Assembly (NCBI GenBank): GCA_009779295.1 | Contig: WREN01000150.1 | Span: 1 to 6,068 of the forward strand | Length of the DNA stretch: 6,068 bases | Source: Oscillospiraceae bacterium | Lineage (GTDB): Bacteria > Bacillota > Clostridia > Oscillospirales > CAG-272 | Direction: 5' to 3' | Shown: positions 5,346-6,068 of the stretch, piece by piece | How positions within the stretch are numbered: the first letter of the stretch is position 1 | Layout: every line of letters starts with the position of its first letter | Program-made: the position numbers and the translations under genes | The notes under the pieces: model-generated | Seen by the model: the letters and a program-made list of their open reading frames with translations, nothing else | Database searches by the model: none | What the model was told of the DNA's origin: nothing

Positions 5346-6068
5346 GTGTTATTTTTAAAAGATGAACTGCAAAAAAGGGACTTGCCGCCGCTTCTGCAAA
5401 TGCGCGACGGCTCGCCGGTTATACCCGGCACATGGCGCAAACGCCGCAAAGAGTTATTAGACATCCTTTCCGAAAATATCTACGGCCGGACTCCGCCCGC
5501 GCCGCCTGAAGTCAGAAGCGAGATTGACAAAGGAACACGACACGATGATTTCGCCGGGAAAATTACGGCGCGCAAAATTATACTCGCGTTCGATACTCCG
5601 AGCGGCGAATTTAAATTCCCGTTTTATCTGTTTATTCCCAAAGCGGTCAAGAACCCGCCGGTTTTCCTGCATATCGCATTCCGCCCGGATATTCCCGACC
5701 AATATACTCCCGTTGAGGAGATAACCGACAACGGTTTCGCGCTGGCGTTGGTGTGCTACCACGACATCACGCCCGATACGCACGACGGCGATTTCACACA
5801 GGGTCTGATGGGCATGTATTACACCGGCGAACGCAAGCCGAACGAATGGGGCAAAATCGGAACGTGGGCATACGCGGCGAGCCGTATCCTCGATTACCTC
5901 TATGCTTGCGGCGAAGTTAACGCCGACCGCACCGCCGTCATCGGCCATTCGCGGCTCGGCAAGACCGCGCTTTGGACAGCCGCGCAGGACGAACGCTTCT
6001 TCATGGCGGTGTCGAACAATTCCGGTTTCGGCGGCGCAGCGATAGCGAAACGCGGTTCAGGTGAGCGC
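5346..6068 (+). CDS. CE15-like glucuronoyl esterase / alpha-beta hydrolase (3' end cut off)
   Basis: This is a probable serine esterase of the alpha/beta hydrolase fold, related to bacterial carbohydrate esterase family 15. Known CE15 members cleave the ester between lignin alcohols and 4-O-methyl-glucuronic acid on xylan. The frame is open from GTG 5346 to the window end (241 residues), about the N-terminal half to two thirds. An N-terminal stretch with WRKRRKELLDILSENIYGRTPP (30-51) is typical of this group. The nucleophile elbow is GHSRLGKTALW (200-210), with Ser202 as the likely nucleophile and the Arg203 that CE15 conserves, followed by SNNSGFGGAA (223-232). No signal peptide is seen from the GTG start, so it appears cytoplasmic. 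The catalytic His should lie past the edge. It is transcribed divergently from the methyltransferase operon. Other ester or acyl sugar substrates are possible. Confidence 0.82.
   Translation, partial: MLFLKDELQKRDLPPLLQMRDGSPVIPGTWRKRRKELLDILSENIYGRTPPAPPEVRSEIDKGTRHDDFAGKITARKIILAFDTPSGEFKFPFYLFIPKAVKNPPVFLHIAFRPDIPDQYTPVEEITDNGFALALVCYHDITPDTHDGDFTQGLMGMYYTGERKPNEWGKIGTWAYAASRILDYLYACGEVNADRTAVIGHSRLGKTALWTAAQDERFFMAVSNNSGFGGAAIAKRGSGER

Noticed and set aside
5234..5464. 76-residue open frame on the - strand across the divergent promoter region
   Set aside because: It runs through both promoters and the start of the esterase gene, has no motif, and its composition follows the AT-rich spacer.
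5457..5948. 163-residue open frame on the - strand
   Set aside because: It is antisense to the CE15-like esterase, whose forward frame has clear family motifs; it has no motif of its own.

Overview
The window looks like part of a chromosome from an uncultured anaerobic clostridium, perhaps a gut or rumen Oscillospirales-type genome. This is an inference from gene style: a solute-binding lipoprotein with a DxNxDGxxD loop, a zinc-ribbon/DUF4870-like membrane protein, Gfo/Idh/MocA oxidoreductases, a bacterial CE15-like esterase, GGAG-type ribosome binding sites and G/C-run palindromic intergenic repeats. No rRNA, tRNA, CRISPR array, transposase or phage gene was seen.

Layout, left to right. (1) Positions 2-781, + strand: the 3' three quarters of a Gfo/Idh/MocA oxidoreductase, cut by the window edge. 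Two hairpins at about 833-905 follow it and face the convergent genes. (2) Positions 904-2931, - strand: a zinc-ribbon, Gln-rich, multi-pass membrane protein (2371-2931), then 9 bp later a solute-binding lipoprotein (904-2361) with no transporter permease beside it. (3) Positions 2974-3089: a compact inverted-repeat element of about 116 bp with four nested small hairpins. Its right end forms part of the stop codon of the next gene. (4) Positions 3088-5216, - strand: a two-gene operon, with a stand-alone homocysteine S-methyltransferase-family protein first and a second Gfo/Idh/MocA oxidoreductase 26 bp downstream. (5) Positions 5217-5345: a divergent control region with one near-consensus sigma-A promoter on each strand. 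Both have 17-bp spacers and extended -10 elements, and a perfect 16-bp palindrome overlaps the - strand -10. (6) Positions 5346-6068, + strand: the start of a CE15-like alpha/beta hydrolase, cut by the right edge.

Working together: a sugar or glycan theme is plausible, with two Gfo/Idh enzymes often acting on sugars or polyols, a glucuronoyl-esterase-like hydrolase and a binding protein. No pathway can be fixed from this window. The methyltransferase/oxidoreductase operon facing an esterase is the most distinctive arrangement. I did not find a clearly new defence, mobile or RNA system; the findings are modest leads.
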